From Bacillus massilioanorexius (GTDB lineage: Bacteria > Bacillota > Bacilli > Bacillales > DSM-1321), in assembly GCF_902374955.1 (NCBI RefSeq), contig NZ_CABKRX010000094.1, forward strand, positions 62,001 to 126,000: 64,000 nucleotides of DNA. The letters are read 5' to 3'. How positions within the stretch are numbered: position 1 is the stretch's first letter; every line of letters starts with the position of its first letter. Shown in pieces: positions 36,152-45,324 of this stretch. The notes below the pieces were generated by a model. The model was not told where the DNA came from. It made no database searches and worked only from the letters and a program-made list of their open reading frames with translations. The position numbers and the translations under genes are program-made.

Positions 36152-36424
36152 ATGAAAAACAAACTAGAAAAGTCCTTTAAAATTGCCCATAAAGAAGCCA
36201 GAATTGGAGTAGCTTTAGTCCTTTTTAATTTTGTCTGGTGGTTTGGGTTTGCCTATGGACTAGGATCAGAAGATCCAGCTAATTATACATATGTATTCGG
36301 ATTACCTGCATGGTTTTTTTATAGCTGTGTGTTAGGCGTAGTTGTAATGGTAGTTCTAGTTATATTATGTGTGAAATTTCTTTTTACTGAAGTGCCATTT
36401 GACGAGGAGGAAGAGAAGCAATGA
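36152..36424 (+). CDS. YhdT-like small membrane protein (DUF997)
   Basis: A 90-residue protein with two membrane helices (about 20-38 and 52-76) and the motif EARIGVALVLFNFVWWFGFAYGLG, followed by FGLPAWFFYSCVLG and an acidic tail. This is the YhdT/DUF997 family, usually encoded next to the sodium/pantothenate symporter panF, as here. It is thought to be a small partner subunit. GGAGGG precedes the ATG, and its TGA overlaps the panF ATG. Confidence 0.88.
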   Translation: MKNKLEKSFKIAHKEARIGVALVLFNFVWWFGFAYGLGSEDPANYTYVFGLPAWFFYSCVLGVVVMVVLVILCVKFLFTEVPFDEEEEKQ

Positions 36425-37869
36425 TATTAAATTGGGCAGTTATTCTTCCTTTAGTTATATTTTTAGTCATTATTTTTATGATTGGTGTATGGTCTAATCG
36501 CTCGATGAAATCATCAAATTCTTTTTTACAAGATTATTTTCTTGGTGGTCGTCAGTTAGGAGGATTTGTTCTAGCGATGACGATGATGGCTACCTATGGT
36601 AGTGCAAGCAGTTTTATTGGTGGTCCAGGTGTAGCGTATACAAGAGGATTAGGTTGGGTTCTATTATCGATGGCTCAATTAGCAACAGGCTATTTTGTCC
36701 TAATGGTATTAGGGAAAAAATTTGCGATTGTAGCGAGAAGATATAAAGCGATTACATTAATTGATTTTTTAAAGGAACGTTATAAAAGTCATACAGTCGT
36801 TTTATTATCAGCAGCTAGTATTATCATCTTTCTTTTTTCAGCAATGGCTGCACAATGGGTTGGTGGAGCTCGATTAATTGAATCATTAACAGGGTTATCT
36901 TATAAATCTGCACTTTTTATCTTTGCTATTTCAGTACTTATATATGTGATTATTGGTGGATTCAAAGCAGTAGCTTTAACGGATGCAGTACAAGGTACAA
37001 TTATGTTAATTGGTACTGTGATTTTATTAATTGCAACCATTATTGCAGGTGGCGGACTTTCGAATATTATGTCTGATTTAATGCTTGAAAATCATAATTT
37101 AATAACACCATTTGGAGCAGAAAATGATTTGACACCATTATATGTATCGTCTTTTTGGATATTAGTTGGAGTAGGTGTAGTTGGTTTACCGCAAATAACT
37201 GTCAGAGCCATGAGTTATAAAAACTCAAAATCAATGCATCAAGCGATTATTGTCGGTACAATTGTCATTGGTACAATCATGTTAGGCATGCATTTGATAG
37301 GTGTTCTAGCAAGACCAGTAGTACCAGGAGTTGAAATTGGTGATATGGTGATGCCAACTTTAACTTTAAAGGTATTACCTCCATTATTAGCGGGTATAGT
37401 ATTGGCTGCACCTATGGCGGCTATTATGTCTACCGTTGATTCATTATTAATTCTTGTAGGTTCAACTATTGTAAAGGATATTTACATAAACTATATCAAA
37501 CCTAATGCAACAGAAAAACAAGTAAAGAACACAAGCTTTATCGTTACAACTATAATCGGTGTAGCTGTTGTTCTCTTTGCTTTAAGTCCACCTGATTTAT
37601 TAATTTGGTTAAATCTATTCTCGTTTGGTGGTCTAGAATCAGTATTTATTTGGCCGGTTGTATTTGGATTGTATTGGAGTAAAGGGAATAAGTACGGTGC
37701 TATTTGTTCAATGATTGTTGGAATGGGTACATATATATTATTTGATCGTCTACATCCAAATGCTTTAGGAATGCACACGGTAGTATTACCAATTGTACTT
37801 TCTTTATGTGCATACATTTTGGCTAGTTGGTTTACTGCAAATAAGGTTGGTAGGACAGAATTATTATAA
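36421..37869 (+). CDS. panF: Sodium/pantothenate symporter PanF
   Basis: A 482-residue sodium:solute symporter (SSS family) with about 13 helices. Typical are the N-terminal LQDYFLGGRQLGGFVLAMTMMATYGSASSFIGGPGVAY (about 38-75), LGWVLLSMAQLATGYF, and the Na+/substrate segment QITVRAMSYKNSKSMHQAI (about 259-277). It imports pantothenate with Na+. It overlaps the YhdT-like gene by four bases (ATGA), so the pair is translated together. A long-loop hairpin (AAAAAGAGAC/GTCTCTTTTTT, about 37906-37963) may end the operon. Confidence 0.9.
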   Translation: MILNWAVILPLVIFLVIIFMIGVWSNRSMKSSNSFLQDYFLGGRQLGGFVLAMTMMATYGSASSFIGGPGVAYTRGLGWVLLSMAQLATGYFVLMVLGKKFAIVARRYKAITLIDFLKERYKSHTVVLLSAASIIIFLFSAMAAQWVGGARLIESLTGLSYKSALFIFAISVLIYVIIGGFKAVALTDAVQGTIMLIGTVILLIATIIAGGGLSNIMSDLMLENHNLITPFGAENDLTPLYVSSFWILVGVGVVGLPQITVRAMSYKNSKSMHQAIIVGTIVIGTIMLGMHLIGVLARPVVPGVEIGDMVMPTLTLKVLPPLLAGIVLAAPMAAIMSTVDSLLILVGSTIVKDIYINYIKPNATEKQVKNTSFIVTTIIGVAVVLFALSPPDLLIWLNLFSFGGLESVFIWPVVFGLYWSKGNKYGAICSMIVGMGTYILFDRLHPNALGMHTVVLPIVLSLCAYILASWFTANKVGRTELL

Positions 37870-38000
37870 TAATTTTAAAAAAGTAATCGAAAGAATTATC
37901 GTTTTAAAAAGAGACAAAAAACTATCATCATGTATCAGATGTTGGTTTATTGTCTCTTTTTTATTGATGATAATGTTTTTGCATAGATGATGCATATACA

Positions 38001-38030
38001 TTGACTATTAGTTATAAATCTCTTTAAAAT
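38001..38030 (+). promoter_or_regulatory. Promoter of the ArsR-rhodanese gene
   Basis: TTGACT at 38001-38006 and TAAAAT at 38025-38030 with 18 bp between make a good sigma-A promoter. The operator palindrome begins two bases after the -10 box. Confidence 0.7.
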
Positions 38031-38031
38031 A

Positions 38032-38061
38032 CAACTATTCAATAAATTAATTGAATAGTTG
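38032..38061. promoter_or_regulatory. Perfect inverted repeat, probable ArsR-family operator
   Basis: CAACTATTCAAT and ATTGAATAGTTG flank a 6-base AT spacer (12-bp perfect arms). The site covers the expected transcription start and ends just before the ribosome site of the regulator gene. ATTCAA...TTGAAT is the form of many ArsR/SmtB operators, so autorepression is likely. Confidence 0.8.
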
Positions 38062-38072
38062 AGGTGTATGTG

Positions 38073-38732
38073 ATGAGTGAGGAAAGAGATTTAAAAGATA
38101 TGCTCTATCAAGAGTTTGCGAGAATAGGAAAATGTCTTTCGAGTCCTAAGAGGTTAGAAATATTAGATTTATTGACTCAAGGTCCAAAATCTGTTGAGCT
38201 AATATCTAAATGTACCATGATGACAGTTGCAAATGTATCTCAGCATTTGCAAACACTTCATAGTGCGAAGCTAGTAAAGTATAAGAAAAAAGGTAATTAC
38301 GTAATTTATGAGTTGGCTGATCATGCTGTTTTACAATTTATGTCCGCCTTCCATGATTTGTCTGAAAAGCAATTATCACAAGTTCAGCAAATAAAAAGAG
38401 AATTCATGAATGAAAGCCTACATGTTCATGGAATTTCTTTTGCTGAATTACAAGTGAAAATGGAAAATGATGAAATTGTACTTGTTGATGTAAGACCGAA
38501 AGAAGAGTATGAGGAGTCACATATTCCAGGAGCTGTTTCGATTCCAATTGAGGAACTAGAGCGAAAATTAGCAACACTACCAACAAATAAAGAAATAGTT
38601 GCTTATTGCAGAGGTATTTATTGTTTACTGTCTGTTAAGGCCGTTCACATAATGAAAGAACATGGGATGGCAGCGTTTCGACTTGAGCGTAGTGTTTACC
38701 AGTATTTCCAATATGTGAGCAGTGAGAAATAA
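38073..38732 (+). CDS. ArsR-family repressor fused to a rhodanese domain
   Basis: This 219-residue protein joins an ArsR-type winged helix (about 1-95: RIGKCLSSPKRLEILDLLTQGPKSVELISKCTMMTVANVSQHLQTLHSAKLVKY) to a rhodanese domain (about 118-215: EIVLVDVRPKEEYEESHIPGAVSIPIEEL, active loop CRGIYCLLS). The rhodanese Cys could sense or carry a reactive sulfur, selenium or tellurium species. ATG 38073 is chosen, six bases after GAGGTG. A perfect palindrome covers its own promoter, and an MFS transporter gene follows in the same direction, likely its target. Confidence 0.88.
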   Translation: MSEERDLKDMLYQEFARIGKCLSSPKRLEILDLLTQGPKSVELISKCTMMTVANVSQHLQTLHSAKLVKYKKKGNYVIYELADHAVLQFMSAFHDLSEKQLSQVQQIKREFMNESLHVHGISFAELQVKMENDEIVLVDVRPKEEYEESHIPGAVSIPIEELERKLATLPTNKEIVAYCRGIYCLLSVKAVHIMKEHGMAAFRLERSVYQYFQYVSSEK

Positions 38733-38750
38733 AAGTAGGAGGATATAAGG

Positions 38751-38825
38751 ATGGGAGTAGTTATTTTTCGAGAAATATTTGGGCGAAATAGGAAAGGAGG
38801 AGGGAACTATGTCATTAGTATCTGA
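38751..38825 (+). CDS. Possible 24-residue leader peptide before the MFS gene
   Basis: ATG 38751 has an AGGAGG site nine bases upstream and encodes MGVVIFREIFGRNRKGGGNY plus four residues, ending at a TGA inside the MFS gene, a 17-base overlap. The MFS ribosome site lies within it. Translation of the leader could gate or couple MFS translation. It is short, so chance is possible. Confidence 0.4.
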   Translation: MGVVIFREIFGRNRKGGGNYVISI

Positions 38826-40113
38826 ACAAATAGATAGTAAAAATCCTCAAGATATAATGGTTGAAAGCTATATTAAATTACCAGAAAAGCAACGTCAGCT
38901 TTATCGTCGGTCATTGTTTATCGTGATGATTTCTCAAATATTCGGTGGAGCAGGTTTAGCGGCTGGAATAACTGTCGGAGCACTTTTAGCGCAAGACATG
39001 TTAGGTACAAATAGCTTTGCCGGTGTTCCAACGGCATTATTCACTTTAGGTTCAGCTGTTGCAGCTTTTTTTGTTGGTCGATTGTCTGATCGATTTGGTC
39101 GCCGATTCGGTTTAGTAACAGGCTTTTTAGCAGGGGGAATTGGGGCAGTAGGGGTTGTGTTTGCTGCTGTAAGTGACAGTATTATTCTATTATTTGCATC
39201 CCTTTTTATATATGGAGCTGGGACTTCGACTAATTTACAAGCTCGATATGCAGGGACTGATTTAGCAAATTCGACTCAACGGGCAACGGCAGTTAGTATG
39301 GCAATGGTTTCAACTACATTTGGAGCAGTAGCAGGACCGAATTTAGTTGAGATTATGGGAGGATTTGCGAAATCAATTGGAATTCCGCCACTTGCTGGTC
39401 CATTTATTTTAGCAGCCGCTGCCTTTTTGCTTGCTGGATTGTTTCTACTCATTTTCCTTCGTCCAGATCCACTTATTGTTGCAAAAGCGATAGCTAGAGT
39501 ATCAAATGACGCACATAATAAACAATCCAAACAACTGACTCAAAATCCGCAAGGACATAAACGAGGAATTGTTGTTGGTGCAACGATCATGATTTTAACA
39601 CAAATCGTAATGGTGGCAATCATGACAATGACTCCCGTACATATGGCACACCATGGACATAGTTTAAGTCAAGTTGGAATCGTAATTGGAATTCATGTTG
39701 GTTCGATGTTCTTACCATCACTTATTACAGGAGTACTTGTTGATAAAGTAGGTCGAACAGTGATGGCAAGTGCTTCAGGTGCTACTTTATTAGCCGCTGG
39801 GATTTTATCGGCATCTGTACCTGGAGATTCAATGATTGGTTTAACAATAGCGCTAGCTCTTCTTGGATTAGGTTGGAATTTTGGGTTAATCAGTGGGACA
39901 GCTTTAATTGTTGATGCAACGAATCTATCTAATCGTGCGAAAACACAAGGTAAAGTGGATGTATTAGTTGCCTTAGCAGGTGCATCTGGAGGTGCTTTAT
40001 CAGGGATGGTTGTGGCAAGCTCTAGCTTTGCAGCACTTTCACTTATAGGTGGACTCTTGTCATTAATACTTATTCCAATTGTTATTTGGTCACTCAATTC
40101 AGCTGAAAAATAA
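38809..40113 (+). CDS. MFS transporter
   Basis: A 434-residue major facilitator with twelve helices. The motif A loop GRLSDRFGRRFGLVTG lies between helices 2 and 3 (about 89-104), and its second copy VDKVGRTVMASASG follows helix 8. Start ATG 38809 has GGAGGAGGG upstream. Its position behind the ArsR-rhodanese gene suggests export of the compound the regulator senses, perhaps a sulfur or metalloid species; the substrate cannot be read from the sequence. A hairpin follows. Confidence 0.85.
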   Translation: MSLVSEQIDSKNPQDIMVESYIKLPEKQRQLYRRSLFIVMISQIFGGAGLAAGITVGALLAQDMLGTNSFAGVPTALFTLGSAVAAFFVGRLSDRFGRRFGLVTGFLAGGIGAVGVVFAAVSDSIILLFASLFIYGAGTSTNLQARYAGTDLANSTQRATAVSMAMVSTTFGAVAGPNLVEIMGGFAKSIGIPPLAGPFILAAAAFLLAGLFLLIFLRPDPLIVAKAIARVSNDAHNKQSKQLTQNPQGHKRGIVVGATIMILTQIVMVAIMTMTPVHMAHHGHSLSQVGIVIGIHVGSMFLPSLITGVLVDKVGRTVMASASGATLLAAGILSASVPGDSMIGLTIALALLGLGWNFGLISGTALIVDATNLSNRAKTQGKVDVLVALAGASGGALSGMVVASSSFAALSLIGGLLSLILIPIVIWSLNSAEK

Positions 40114-40131
40114 TTTGTAGTATAATGAAAT

Positions 40132-40171
40132 AAGTCAACTAGATTGATAGAAGATTTAGTTGACTTTTCGT
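40132..40171 (+). terminator. Terminator after the MFS gene
   Basis: AAGTCAACT pairs with AGTTGACTT around a 17-base loop and is followed by TTCGTATTTT. The next 250 bases to 40432 are AT-rich with no gene. Confidence 0.6.
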
Positions 40172-40432
40172 ATTTTATAGTAGAAATAAACCTATTTAGC
40201 TAATGAATAGTGAAGATAGACCTATTTCTATGTCTTTTCTTTGAGCAAGTAACATGATAGAATAATATTTATTTGAAAATTCCCATTTAACAACTATATA
40301 TACATCGATGTTAGTTATAGGAATGATAATAGATAGAATAAATTAGACAGAAATAACAGACAGGAAATAAGAGATATACTTTTTGTTAAATATCTTTCTT
40401 CATGTTTGACAAGGTAGAAGGAGATTATACAT

Positions 40433-41176
40433 ATGAATAAACAAACATTATTATTTGATTTAGATGATACGTTAAGTCATTGTAATAAATACTTTATTGA
40501 AAGTAAAAATGAATTTGTCGCTAATATGTTGAATTGGTTTGATAATATTACTGAAGAAGAAATTAGAATAAAACAAATGGAGATTGATATTCAAAGTATA
40601 AATCAATATGGTCTTCGTTCATCTAGATATCCAGAATCACTGGTTTCTACATATAAATTCTTTTGCATGAAATATAATCAAAAAATGGATCATGAAAAAA
40701 TGATTAAATTAAGAAAAATAGGATTTAGTGTTTTTGATATTCCCGTACAGCCTTATCCTGAAATGTATAATGTGTTAAATACACTTAAAGATGATGGTCA
40801 TGAATTATGCTTATATACTGGTGGCGATGTGAAGACACAGATGAAGAAGGTTGCTCACTTAGAGTTAGAATCTTATTTTCAAGATCGGGTATACATCTTT
40901 GAACACAAAAATACTTATTCACTTAAACAAATATTGAATAGCCATAATTTAAATCGAAGTGTTACGTGGATGATTGGAAATTCATTGAAAACGGATATCC
41001 GTCCAGCACTTGAAGTAGGCATTCATGCGGTACATATTCCAGTAAAAGAAGATTGGAGCTATAATGTAACAAATTTAGAAAAGTCTCAAGCGGATAAACT
41101 GTTAACGATTGATTCTTTAGTCCAACTTCCTAAAGTCATCAGAGATTATGCTACATTTGACAGTAAAGTTATTTAA
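40433..41176 (+). CDS. HAD-family hydrolase
   Basis: A 247-residue haloacid-dehalogenase-like phosphatase. Motif I is LLFDLDDTLSHC (about 6-17, nucleophile and acid Asp), motif II LYTGGD (about 124), motif III the Lys in DVKTQMKKV, and motif IV MIGNSLKTDIRPALEVG (about 180-196). A helical cap lies between motifs I and II. The substrate is unknown; a small phosphorylated metabolite is likely. AGGAGATT precedes the ATG. Confidence 0.82.
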   Translation: MNKQTLLFDLDDTLSHCNKYFIESKNEFVANMLNWFDNITEEEIRIKQMEIDIQSINQYGLRSSRYPESLVSTYKFFCMKYNQKMDHEKMIKLRKIGFSVFDIPVQPYPEMYNVLNTLKDDGHELCLYTGGDVKTQMKKVAHLELESYFQDRVYIFEHKNTYSLKQILNSHNLNRSVTWMIGNSLKTDIRPALEVGIHAVHIPVKEDWSYNVTNLEKSQADKLLTIDSLVQLPKVIRDYATFDSKVI

Positions 41177-41308
41177 AATAGTTTAAAATTGGCATATTAT
41201 TTATAGTGAAGGTCGATAAAAGAAACATAAAACAGATATTTCTTTGTACAATATATATTGATACAATTTATTTGATATAATATTTTTGTTAATAGGAGAT
41301 TGATGATC

Positions 41309-42031
41309 ATGTTAAAATTTATCGGAAATGGCAGCGCGTTTAATACACAATTAGGAAATAATAATGCTTTTATAAAACGTGACCGTCATTTATTTTTAAT
41401 AGATTGTGGTAGTACAAACTTCAGTCGAATGATCGATAAAAAGTTACTAGAAGACGTAGATCAAATTACTGTATTACAAACGCATTTACATGCGGACCAT
41501 ATAGGCTCATTAGGTGATTTGGTTGGATATGCTTTTCATTGCATGGAACCAAAATTATCTGTTAAAGTAACGATTTTAACACCATTAGCTTTAACTGCTG
41601 ATGTGAAGGCTATCTTGCAAAAGGTTGGAGTTCCAGAAACACAATATAAAAGTGTAGAAATTGATACAGAGCATCAACCTGAAAATGTCGTAGGTATTAC
41701 TTCTATTAAACCTTATCTTGTTGAACATGTCCCACATTTAACTTGTTTTTCATACCTTCTACATATTGATGGAAAAACAGTGTATTATAGTGGAGATTGT
41801 AATATGATTCCAGATGAGATTCTAAAGCTTATGTTGGATGATAAAATTGATTTATTTTATCAAGACACAAGTAAAGCTGATTTTCCAGGAAATGTTCATT
41901 TATCATTAAGACAATTGGAAGAAGCAATACCTGCTGAACTCAGACCTAAAGTTTATTGTATGCATTTAGACCCTATTTTTTCAAATAGTGAAGCAGAAAA
42001 TCTAGGATTTCATGTTGTAAACCATATATAA
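41309..42031 (+). CDS. Metallo-beta-lactamase-fold hydrolase
   Basis: A 240-residue MBL protein: KFIGNGSAFNTQLGNNNAFI at the N-terminus, the metal motif THLHADHIGS (about 62-71), YYSGDCNMIP (about 160-169) and YCMHLDP near the end. It resembles RNase Z-like/YycJ-type small MBL hydrolases, but lacks features that fix a substrate. The ATG at 41309 is preferred because GGAGA lies nine bases upstream. A hairpin terminator follows. Confidence 0.78.
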   Translation: MLKFIGNGSAFNTQLGNNNAFIKRDRHLFLIDCGSTNFSRMIDKKLLEDVDQITVLQTHLHADHIGSLGDLVGYAFHCMEPKLSVKVTILTPLALTADVKAILQKVGVPETQYKSVEIDTEHQPENVVGITSIKPYLVEHVPHLTCFSYLLHIDGKTVYYSGDCNMIPDEILKLMLDDKIDLFYQDTSKADFPGNVHLSLRQLEEAIPAELRPKVYCMHLDPIFSNSEAENLGFHVVNHI

Positions 42032-42087
42032 TTTTGGGGAAAGTAGTGTTTTCCATTTGGTTTTGTTTTTGAATATGTGATATGTAA

Positions 42088-42132
42088 GAGATGTTAAAAA
42101 GGTTTTCCTTTTAAAAGACATCTCTTTTTTAT
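42088..42132 (+). terminator. Terminator after the MBL gene
   Basis: AAGAGATGT pairs with ACATCTCTT around a loop that itself contains an AAAAGG/CCTTTT stem, ending in TTTTTT. Confidence 0.8.
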
Positions 42133-42206
42133 TATTTCTAAAAAGCTGGAAGACCTTTTCATAAGAATATGTGTTTTTCCTTTTAAAACAAAATAAAATA
42201 AAAGTA

Positions 42207-42235
42207 TTCAAAAACATGTCAAAATGTTGTATAAT
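42207..42235 (+). promoter_or_regulatory. Promoter of the fucose locus (fucU-fucR)
   Basis: TATAAT at 42230-42235 lies 17 bp after a weak -35 (TTCAAA, 42207-42212). Between them is an inverted repeat AACAT-GTCAAA-ATGTT (42213-42228), well placed for a repressor such as the DeoR protein encoded downstream. The operator role is inferred. Confidence 0.55.
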
Positions 42236-42317
42236 TCAGAAAATGGTAAAAATGTACAAATTCGATTGATAAGATATTACGTTGATGTTCTAGTGATAAG
42301 TGGAAAGGATTGATATC

Positions 42318-42755
42318 TTGTTAAAAAATATCCCTTCGATTATTTCTCCAGAATTAATGAAGATTCTTATGGAAATGGGGCATGGTGATGAAATTGTTTT
42401 AGCTGATGGAAATTTTCCAGCTGCATCTATGGCAAAGCGATTAGTACGTTATGATGGTCAAGGTACTATTCATTTATTAGAAGCAATCGCGGATTTTTTC
42501 CCTATTGATACTTATGTTTCACATCCAGCTACTGTTATGAAGGTTGTAGAAGGAGATTCTATCAATCCAACTATTTGGGGTCAGTACGATATTATACTAT
42601 CGCAAGCAGAAAATAGAATCATTAAGTTAGAACATTTGGAGAGAAATGATTTTTATGAACGTGCTAAAAACGCTCATGCAATTGTTGCAACTAGTGAGAA
42701 GGCGTTGTATGCAAATATTATTCTAAAAAAAGGAATAATCACAGAAGATCGATAA
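42318..42755 (+). CDS. fucU: L-fucose mutarotase FucU
   Basis: FucU interconverts alpha and beta anomers of L-fucose so that the isomerase receives its preferred form. The 145-residue protein has the RbsD/FucU fold motifs LMKILMEMGHGDEIVLADGNFPA (catalytic His in MGHGDE, about 22) and RYDGQGTIHLLEAIADFFPID. FucU rather than RbsD is supported by the fucI and fucA genes nearby. TTG 42318 is chosen because GGAAAGGA lies about nine bases upstream; the GTG at 42300 has no site. Confidence 0.88.
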   Translation: MLKNIPSIISPELMKILMEMGHGDEIVLADGNFPAASMAKRLVRYDGQGTIHLLEAIADFFPIDTYVSHPATVMKVVEGDSINPTIWGQYDIILSQAENRIIKLEHLERNDFYERAKNAHAIVATSEKALYANIILKKGIITEDR

Positions 42756-42799
42756 TAGGAGAGCTAATAAATCAAATGAAGAGAAGGTGAATAACGTTT

Positions 42800-43588
42800 A
42801 TGTTGGTTGCTGAAAGGCATGCGAAAATAGTAAATATTCTCAATGAAAAAGGTAGTATCCGAGTAACGGAATTAAGTCAAATATTTCGTGTAACTGAAGA
42901 AACAATTCGAAGAGATCTAGAAAGATTAGAAGCTGAGGGAAAGCTTTGTAGAAGTCATGGTGGGGCAATAAGATGCAAAGAAAATACAAGTGAACCTCCT
43001 TATTTTGAACGAGAGGTTATTCACGTTGAAGAAAAAATGGAAGTTGCTCGAGAAGCATTACAATATATAAAGCCGTATGATCGGATAATTCTTGATGCAA
43101 GTTCGACAGCTTGGTATATGGCTAAAATCTTACCGGATTTACCATTAACCGTCCTTACTAATTCGATGAAGGTTGGTTTAGAATTAGCGAATAAAGAAAA
43201 AATATCCGTGATTGTAACTGGTGGTAAAATGCTAACTAAATCTTTATCTTTTGTTGGTCCTTTAACGGAAACAGCCTTGGATGAGTATCGTGTAAATAAA
43301 GTATTTATGTCTTGTCAGGGAATTGATAGGGAATGGGGTGTAAGTGACTCTAATGAAATGCAGGCGATAGTGAAGAAAAAATTTATGAGTGTATCAAATC
43401 AAGTCTATTTATTAGTCGACAATAGTAAATTTGGAATAAAATCTTTTTCGAGAGTATCTTCTTTAGCTGAGATTGATTTTATTATTACTGATTCGAAAAC
43501 AGATAACAGCCAGGTTCAACTATTTAGAGAAGCTGGAATTGAAGTTAAACGTTCTAGGGCATTAAAAGATTATTCTTTAAAGAAATGA
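42800..43588 (+). CDS. DeoR-family transcriptional repressor of the fucose locus
   Basis: A 262-residue DeoR/GlpR-type regulator. The N-terminal helix-turn-helix is typical: RHAKIVNILNEKGSIRVTELSQIFRVTEETIRRDLERLEAEGKLCRSHGGAI (about 5-56). The sensor domain has ILDASSTAWYMAKILP, VTGGKMLTKSLSFVGPL and LLVDNSKFGIKSF, which bind a sugar phosphate, here probably L-fuculose 1-phosphate. It sits 44 nt after fucU, ahead of the transporter promoter. The name fucR would be reasonable but is not proven. Confidence 0.88.
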   Translation: MLVAERHAKIVNILNEKGSIRVTELSQIFRVTEETIRRDLERLEAEGKLCRSHGGAIRCKENTSEPPYFEREVIHVEEKMEVAREALQYIKPYDRIILDASSTAWYMAKILPDLPLTVLTNSMKVGLELANKEKISVIVTGGKMLTKSLSFVGPLTETALDEYRVNKVFMSCQGIDREWGVSDSNEMQAIVKKKFMSVSNQVYLLVDNSKFGIKSFSRVSSLAEIDFIITDSKTDNSQVQLFREAGIEVKRSRALKDYSLKK

Positions 43589-43633
43589 AAAGGATTTACA
43601 AAAAAGACAATTACAAAAATTTACATTTTATTA

Positions 43634-43662
43634 TTGAATGTTTTGTGAAAAGTTATTATAAT
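43634..43662 (+). promoter_or_regulatory. Promoter of the sugar ABC importer operon
   Basis: TTGAAT (43634-43639), 17 bp, TATAAT (43657-43662): a good sigma-A promoter. It is flanked by direct repeats (TTACAAAAA near 43597 and 43610; AAACAAATGAAAACAAAAATAAAAG after the -10), candidate regulator sites. No good catabolite-responsive element was found. Confidence 0.7.
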
Positions 43663-43794
43663 CAATAAAAACAAATGAAAACAAAAATAAAAGCAAGCAT
43701 AGACAGATTGTAATTATATTTCTGAATATTCAATTTAATATTATGATGACGCTTACAAATATGTTGAAAAAATGAAGAGAAGGCTGGGGGTAGA

Positions 43795-45297
43795 ATGGTT
43801 TCTAAATTACTTGAAATGAAAGAAATCTCTAAAAGTTTTCCAGGCGTTCAAGCACTTTCAGATGTTTCCTTTGACTTACAAGCAGGTGAAGTTCATGCAT
43901 TAATTGGTGAAAATGGTGCTGGAAAATCCACATTAATGAAAATACTTACTGGTATATACCAAAAGGATTTTGGATGTATTCTTTTAGAAGGAAAAGAAAC
44001 GGACATTACAAATCCTAGAATAGCACAGAATCTCGGAATTAATATAATTCATCAAGAATTAAATTTAATGCCTGATTTGACCGTAGCACAGAATATTTTT
44101 ATTGGTAGAGAACCTCATGCTACAATCCCACTCTTTTTAAATGACAAAAAAATGAACAAGAAAGCACAGGAACTATTGGATCATCTTCACTTAAACCTTA
44201 ATCCAAAAGAGAAAGTTGCGGATTTAACGGTGGCTAAACAACAAATGGTTGAAATCGTAAAAGCCCTTTCCTTTAATGCGAAAATATTAATTATGGATGA
44301 GCCCTCTTCTGCCTTAACAGATACTGAGATTAATAGCTTGTTTAGTATTATTCATACACTGAAAAAACGAGGAGTTGGAGTTGTATACATTTCACATCGT
44401 ATGGAAGAGCTTATGTATATTTCAGATAGAATAACTGTTATGCGTGACGGTACTTATGTTGGCACAAAACCGACTAATGAAACCTCCATTGATCAAATTA
44501 TCTCTATGATGGTTGGAAGACAAATTTATCAAGAGACTACTCCACAATTCTCTTATTCCAAAGAAGAAAAGGTTCTTGAGGTAAAAGGACTTAATCAGGG
44601 AAAATTTTTAAAGGATATTTCTTTTTATTTAAAAAAAGGAGAAATACTAGGCTTTTCTGGTTTAATGGGAGCAGGAAGAACGGAAGTAGCTCGGGCAATT
44701 TTTGGTGCAGATCGTATCAGCTCTGGTGATATTTACATACATGGGAAAAAAGTGAATATAAAACAGCCACATGATGCTGTGAAAAATGGAATTGGCTATT
44801 TATCAGAAGATCGTAAACAATTTGGGATTATTACGGAAATGGATGTTAAGACAAATATATCCATTGCCTCTTTTTCAAAGTTTCAACGTTTCAAAGGCTG
44901 GATGAACGATGGAAGAATTACCATAAAAGCTAAAGAAATGGTAGAAAAATTGAACATAAAGACACCTAGTGTAAACCAAGAGGTTAGGTATCTTTCTGGA
45001 GGGAATCAACAAAAAGCTGTTATAGGTAAATGGCTGACGAAAGATTGCGACATACTTATATTTGATGAACCTACAAGAGGAATTGATGTAGGAGCTAAAG
45101 GTGAAATTTATAAACTGTTAAACGAATTAGTTAGTCAAGGTAAATCCATCATTATGATTTCTTCAGAGCTGCCAGAGATTCTTCGAATGAGCCATAGAAT
45201 TATTGTTATGTGTGAAGGAAGAATAACAGGTGAATTATCCAGTGAATTGGCATCTCAAGAAGCTATTATGAATTTAGCGACCAAAAGAATAAGTTAG
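43795..45297 (+). CDS. Sugar ABC importer ATPase, RbsA-type (double cassette)
   Basis: A 500-residue ATPase with two nucleotide-binding halves. The first has GENGAGKSTLMKILTG (about 39-54), a QQMVEIVKALS signature region and ILIMDEPSSALT; the second has GFSGLMGAGRTEVARAIFG (degenerate Walker A, about 285-303), YLSGGNQQKAVIGKWL and ILIFDEPTRGIDVGAKGEIY. This is the RbsA/MglA layout. With the next two genes it forms an importer for a monosaccharide, by context L-fucose. Confidence 0.9.
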   Translation: MVSKLLEMKEISKSFPGVQALSDVSFDLQAGEVHALIGENGAGKSTLMKILTGIYQKDFGCILLEGKETDITNPRIAQNLGINIIHQELNLMPDLTVAQNIFIGREPHATIPLFLNDKKMNKKAQELLDHLHLNLNPKEKVADLTVAKQQMVEIVKALSFNAKILIMDEPSSALTDTEINSLFSIIHTLKKRGVGVVYISHRMEELMYISDRITVMRDGTYVGTKPTNETSIDQIISMMVGRQIYQETTPQFSYSKEEKVLEVKGLNQGKFLKDISFYLKKGEILGFSGLMGAGRTEVARAIFGADRISSGDIYIHGKKVNIKQPHDAVKNGIGYLSEDRKQFGIITEMDVKTNISIASFSKFQRFKGWMNDGRITIKAKEMVEKLNIKTPSVNQEVRYLSGGNQQKAVIGKWLTKDCDILIFDEPTRGIDVGAKGEIYKLLNELVSQGKSIIMISSELPEILRMSHRIIVMCEGRITGELSSELASQEAIMNLATKRIS

Positions 45298-45324
45298 CTA
45301 TTTCGATAGAAAGGGGGATTTATT

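Noticed and set aside
43589..43794. Catabolite-responsive element before the sugar importer
   Set aside because: TGAAAAGGATTTACA and similar stretches lack the central CG and symmetry of a cre site.
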